Shown here: in pieces, positions 9,094 to 10,806 of the stretch
How positions within the stretch are numbered: the stretch's first letter is position 1
Layout: each line of letters opens with the position of its first letter
Assembly: GCA_035295705.1 (NCBI GenBank)
Contig: DATGIN010000184.1
Span: 1-10,806, forward strand
DNA: 10,806 nucleotides
Direction of reading: 5' to 3'
Origin: Poindextera sp035295705
Lineage (GTDB): Bacteria; Pseudomonadota; Alphaproteobacteria; Caulobacterales; Caulobacteraceae
The notes under the pieces: generated by a model
The model's database searches: none
Told to the model about the DNA's origin: nothing
The model's input: the letters and a program-made list of their open reading frames with translations, nothing else
Translations under genes and position numbers: made by a program

Positions 9094-10266
9094 CTAGAGC
9101 CGCTCGACGATCGTCACGTTCGAGAGCCCGCCGCCCTCGCACATCGTCTGCAGGCCCCAGCGCTTGCCGCGGTCCTTGAGCGCGTAGACCAGGGTGGTCA
9201 TCAGCTTCGTCCCCGAGGCGCCGAGGGGATGGCCGAGCGCGATCGCGCCGCCGTTGACGTTCAGCTTGTCGGGGTTCGCGCCCAGCACCTTCAGCCACGC
9301 CACCGGCACGGACGCGAAGGCCTCGTTGACCTCGAACAGGTCGATGTCGTCGATCGCCAGGCCCGCCTTCTTGACGGCCTTCTCGGTCCCGGGGATCGGC
9401 GCTTCCAGCATGATGACCGGATCGCCGCCGACGACGGTCATCTGATGGATGCGGGCCATCGGCTGGACGCCCAGCTCCTTCAGGCCCTTCTCGCTCACGA
9501 TCAGCACGCCGGAGGCGCCGTCGCAGATCTGGCTGGAGGTCGCTGCGGTGATGGCGCCGCCTTCCTGCAACAGCTTGACGCCCTTCACGCCCTCGAGGCT
9601 CACGTCGAAGCGGATGCCTTCGTCGACCGTGTGCAGCTCGGTCTTGCCCTCGGCGGTGGTGATCTCGATCGGGACGATCTCGTCCTTGAAGCGGCCGCCC
9701 TGGGTCGCCGCGATCGCCCTCTGGTGGCTCTTGAACCCGAACTCGTCGAGCTCGTCCTTGGTGAGGCCGTACTTCTTGGCCATCATCTCGGCGCCCATGA
9801 ACTGGCTGAACTGGATGTTGGGGTAGCGTTCTTCCATGTTCGGGCTCTTCGGCGCGCCGAAGCCCTCCTTGGCGGCGAGCATCACCGAAAGGCCCATCGG
9901 CACGCGCGTCATGCTCTCGACGCCCGAGGCGATGACGATGTCCATCGAACCCGACATCACCGCCTGCGCAGCGAAGTGCAGCGCCTGTTGCGACGAGCCG
10001 CATTGGCGGTCGACGGAGGTGGCTGGAACGCTCTCCGGCAGCTTCGAGGCGAGGACGGCGTTGCGGGCGATGTTGGTCGCCTGCTGGCCGACCTGGCTCA
10101 CGCATCCCATCACCACGTCTTCGATCTGCTCCGGGTCGGCGCCCGAGCGCTCGACCAGCGAATCCAGGACCTGCGCGGCGAGGTCGGCGGGGTGCACGCC
10201 CGCGAGACGGCCCCCTTTGCGGCCGCCGGCGGTGCGCGCGGCGGCGACGATGTAGGCTTCGGCCAT
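9094..10266 (-). CDS. Thiolase (acetyl-CoA C-acyltransferase/acetyltransferase)
   Basis: The 390-residue enzyme is a thiolase II/I family protein that cleaves 3-ketoacyl-CoA with CoA or condenses acetyl-CoA units in the cytoplasm. All catalytic elements are present: nucleophile C89 in DRQCGSS, NEAFA (314-318), H346 in ALGHPLGASG, and the second cysteine C376 in CEGGG near the C-terminus. Length is typical (390-395). The start ATG at 10266 has an excellent ribosome-binding site, AAGGAGGG (reverse strand, 10272-10279). Substrate chain length is not predictable. It is not next to a FadB-like hydratase/dehydrogenase, so it is not part of a compact fadBA operon; roles in fatty acid, branched-chain or aromatic breakdown are open. 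The neighbouring lysine genes do not need it directly. Confidence 0.94.
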   Translation of the reverse strand: MAEAYIVAAARTAGGRKGGRLAGVHPADLAAQVLDSLVERSGADPEQIEDVVMGCVSQVGQQATNIARNAVLASKLPESVPATSVDRQCGSSQQALHFAAQAVMSGSMDIVIASGVESMTRVPMGLSVMLAAKEGFGAPKSPNMEERYPNIQFSQFMGAEMMAKKYGLTKDELDEFGFKSHQRAIAATQGGRFKDEIVPIEITTAEGKTELHTVDEGIRFDVSLEGVKGVKLLQEGGAITAATSSQICDGASGVLIVSEKGLKELGVQPMARIHQMTVVGGDPVIMLEAPIPGTEKAVKKAGLAIDDIDLFEVNEAFASVPVAWLKVLGANPDKLNVNGGAIALGHPLGASGTKLMTTLVYALKDRGKRWGLQTMCEGGGLSNVTIVERL

Positions 10267-10361
10267 GGGGGCCCTCCTTGGGTGATCGGCGGTCAGATAA
10301 CGATCCGGGGCGCCTGCGGCAACGGCGCCGCGACGTGAGGCCGCGCCGCTTCCGGCTTAGC

Positions 10362-10389
10362 TTGCCGTCAGCGCCGCCAGCGCTACCTC
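10362..10389 (+). promoter_or_regulatory. Possible housekeeping promoter of the DUF4112 gene
   Basis: TTGCCGT (10362-10368) and GCTACCTC (10382-10389) are separated by 13 bp, resembling the Caulobacter-type housekeeping promoter (TTGaCgS, 10-14 bp, GCTANAWC). Transcription would start very close to the ATG at 10397, giving a leaderless or nearly leaderless message. The match is partial and the region is GC-rich, so chance agreement is possible. Confidence 0.3.
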
Positions 10390-10396
10390 TAGGGGC

Positions 10397-10806
10397 ATGA
10401 TGAAGGCGACGACCGAGCTCGAAGTGCACAACGGCCGGCAGGCGATCGAACGCATCGCCCACCTCTCCGACAGCCTGATCGGCTGGGGTCCGTTCGGAAT
10501 CGGCCTGGACGGGATGCTGGCGTGGGTTCCCGGCGTCGGCGAGATCTACAGCCTGGGCGCCGGCGCGGCGTTGGTGCTGCAGGGCTACCGCGCGCGCGTT
10601 CCCGCCGGCGTCCTGGTGCACGCCGCAGCGCTCGTCTCGGTGCGCACGCTCTCCAACCTGTTCCCGCTGTTGGGCGGCCTGTTCGTCGACGTCTTCCGCG
10701 GCCACCGGATGGCGGCGAAGCTGCTCGTCCGGGCGATCGACGACACCGTCTACATCGAGGGCGCTCCCGGCCGCGACCACCCGGACTACGCCGAGGTGCT
10801 GAGCCG
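10397..10806 (+). CDS. DUF4112 membrane protein, 3' end outside window
   Basis: The frame is open from ATG 10397 to the window end (136 codons seen) and is not closed by a stop, so the gene continues. The product reads MMKATTELEVHNG..., then LSDSLIGWG, GIGLDGMLAWVPGVGEIYSLG and LSNLFPLLGGLFVDVFRGH. The GxDxxxxxxPGVG segment with a second LLGGLFDxxxxxxxRxA-like segment is the signature of DUF4112, small integral membrane proteins with two hydrophobic hairpins and no known function. The second ATG (10400) has better spacing from AGGGG (10391-10395) than the first, so the start is uncertain by one codon. It is divergent from the thiolase, with 130 bp between the two start codons. Confidence 0.82.
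   Translation, partial: MMKATTELEVHNGRQAIERIAHLSDSLIGWGPFGIGLDGMLAWVPGVGEIYSLGAGAALVLQGYRARVPAGVLVHAAALVSVRTLSNLFPLLGGLFVDVFRGHRMAAKLLVRAIDDTVYIEGAPGRDHPDYAEVLS

Noticed and set aside
8977..10338. 453-codon open frame on the forward strand opposite the thiolase
   Set aside because: Antisense to a clear thiolase gene, His/Asp/Leu-rich with no recognisable domain; a typical antisense shadow in high-GC DNA.
9053..10780. 575-codon open frame on the reverse strand over the thiolase and beyond
   Set aside because: Its translation is Arg/Asp/Gly-rich low-complexity sequence without domains, overlapping in another frame the thiolase, which has all catalytic motifs. It is a shadow frame of GC-rich DNA.

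Overview
The window is GC-rich chromosomal DNA. It opens in the 3' part of a ribosomal RNA operon (23S, 5S, then initiator tRNA-Met) and continues into ordinary protein-coding genes. The order 23S-5S-tRNA-fMet, the 5S and 23S sequences, the high GC content and the mix of metabolic genes point to an alphaproteobacterium. Caulobacterales (Caulobacter/Phenylobacterium-like) is my best guess, made from memory and not from a database search.

Layout: 1-649 is the 3' end of 23S rRNA. 650-842 is a spacer with two strong palindromes that look like a dispersed alphaproteobacterial repeat. 843-960 is 5S rRNA, 1034-1110 is tRNA-fMet, and 1119-1160 is a terminator closing the rRNA operon. Forward-strand genes follow: a glutathione S-transferase-like protein (1270-1905), then a translationally coupled pair made of a RimK-like ATP-grasp ligase (1991-2917) and a luciferase-like flavin monooxygenase (2914-3927). 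On the reverse strand lie a coupled pair for lysine breakdown: a lysine 6-dehydrogenase/saccharopine dehydrogenase-family enzyme (5429-6535) and an ALDH7-type aminoadipate semialdehyde dehydrogenase (3924-5432). A divergent Lrp/AsnC regulator (6658-7083) sits across a 122-bp intergenic region that holds an inverted repeat.

The rest is an exported thioredoxin-like protein (7099-7614, reverse), a lipoprotein of unknown function (7745-8284, forward) with a perfect 9-bp hairpin in its leader, a TauE/SafE-type membrane permease (8291-9037, reverse), a thiolase (9094-10266, reverse), and the start of a DUF4112 membrane protein cut by the window end (10397-10806, forward).

How the genes work together: the clearest functional unit is lysine to aminoadipate semialdehyde to 2-aminoadipate, probably sensed by the Lrp-type regulator. 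The least explained unit is the ATP-grasp/flavin monooxygenase pair, whose stop and start codons overlap. It looks like a small ligate-and-oxidise pathway with unknown substrate and is the best candidate here for undescribed biology. I see no phage, IS, CRISPR or defence genes. Every stretch above about 120 bases without a coding gene is either RNA gene, rRNA spacer or a divergent promoter region.
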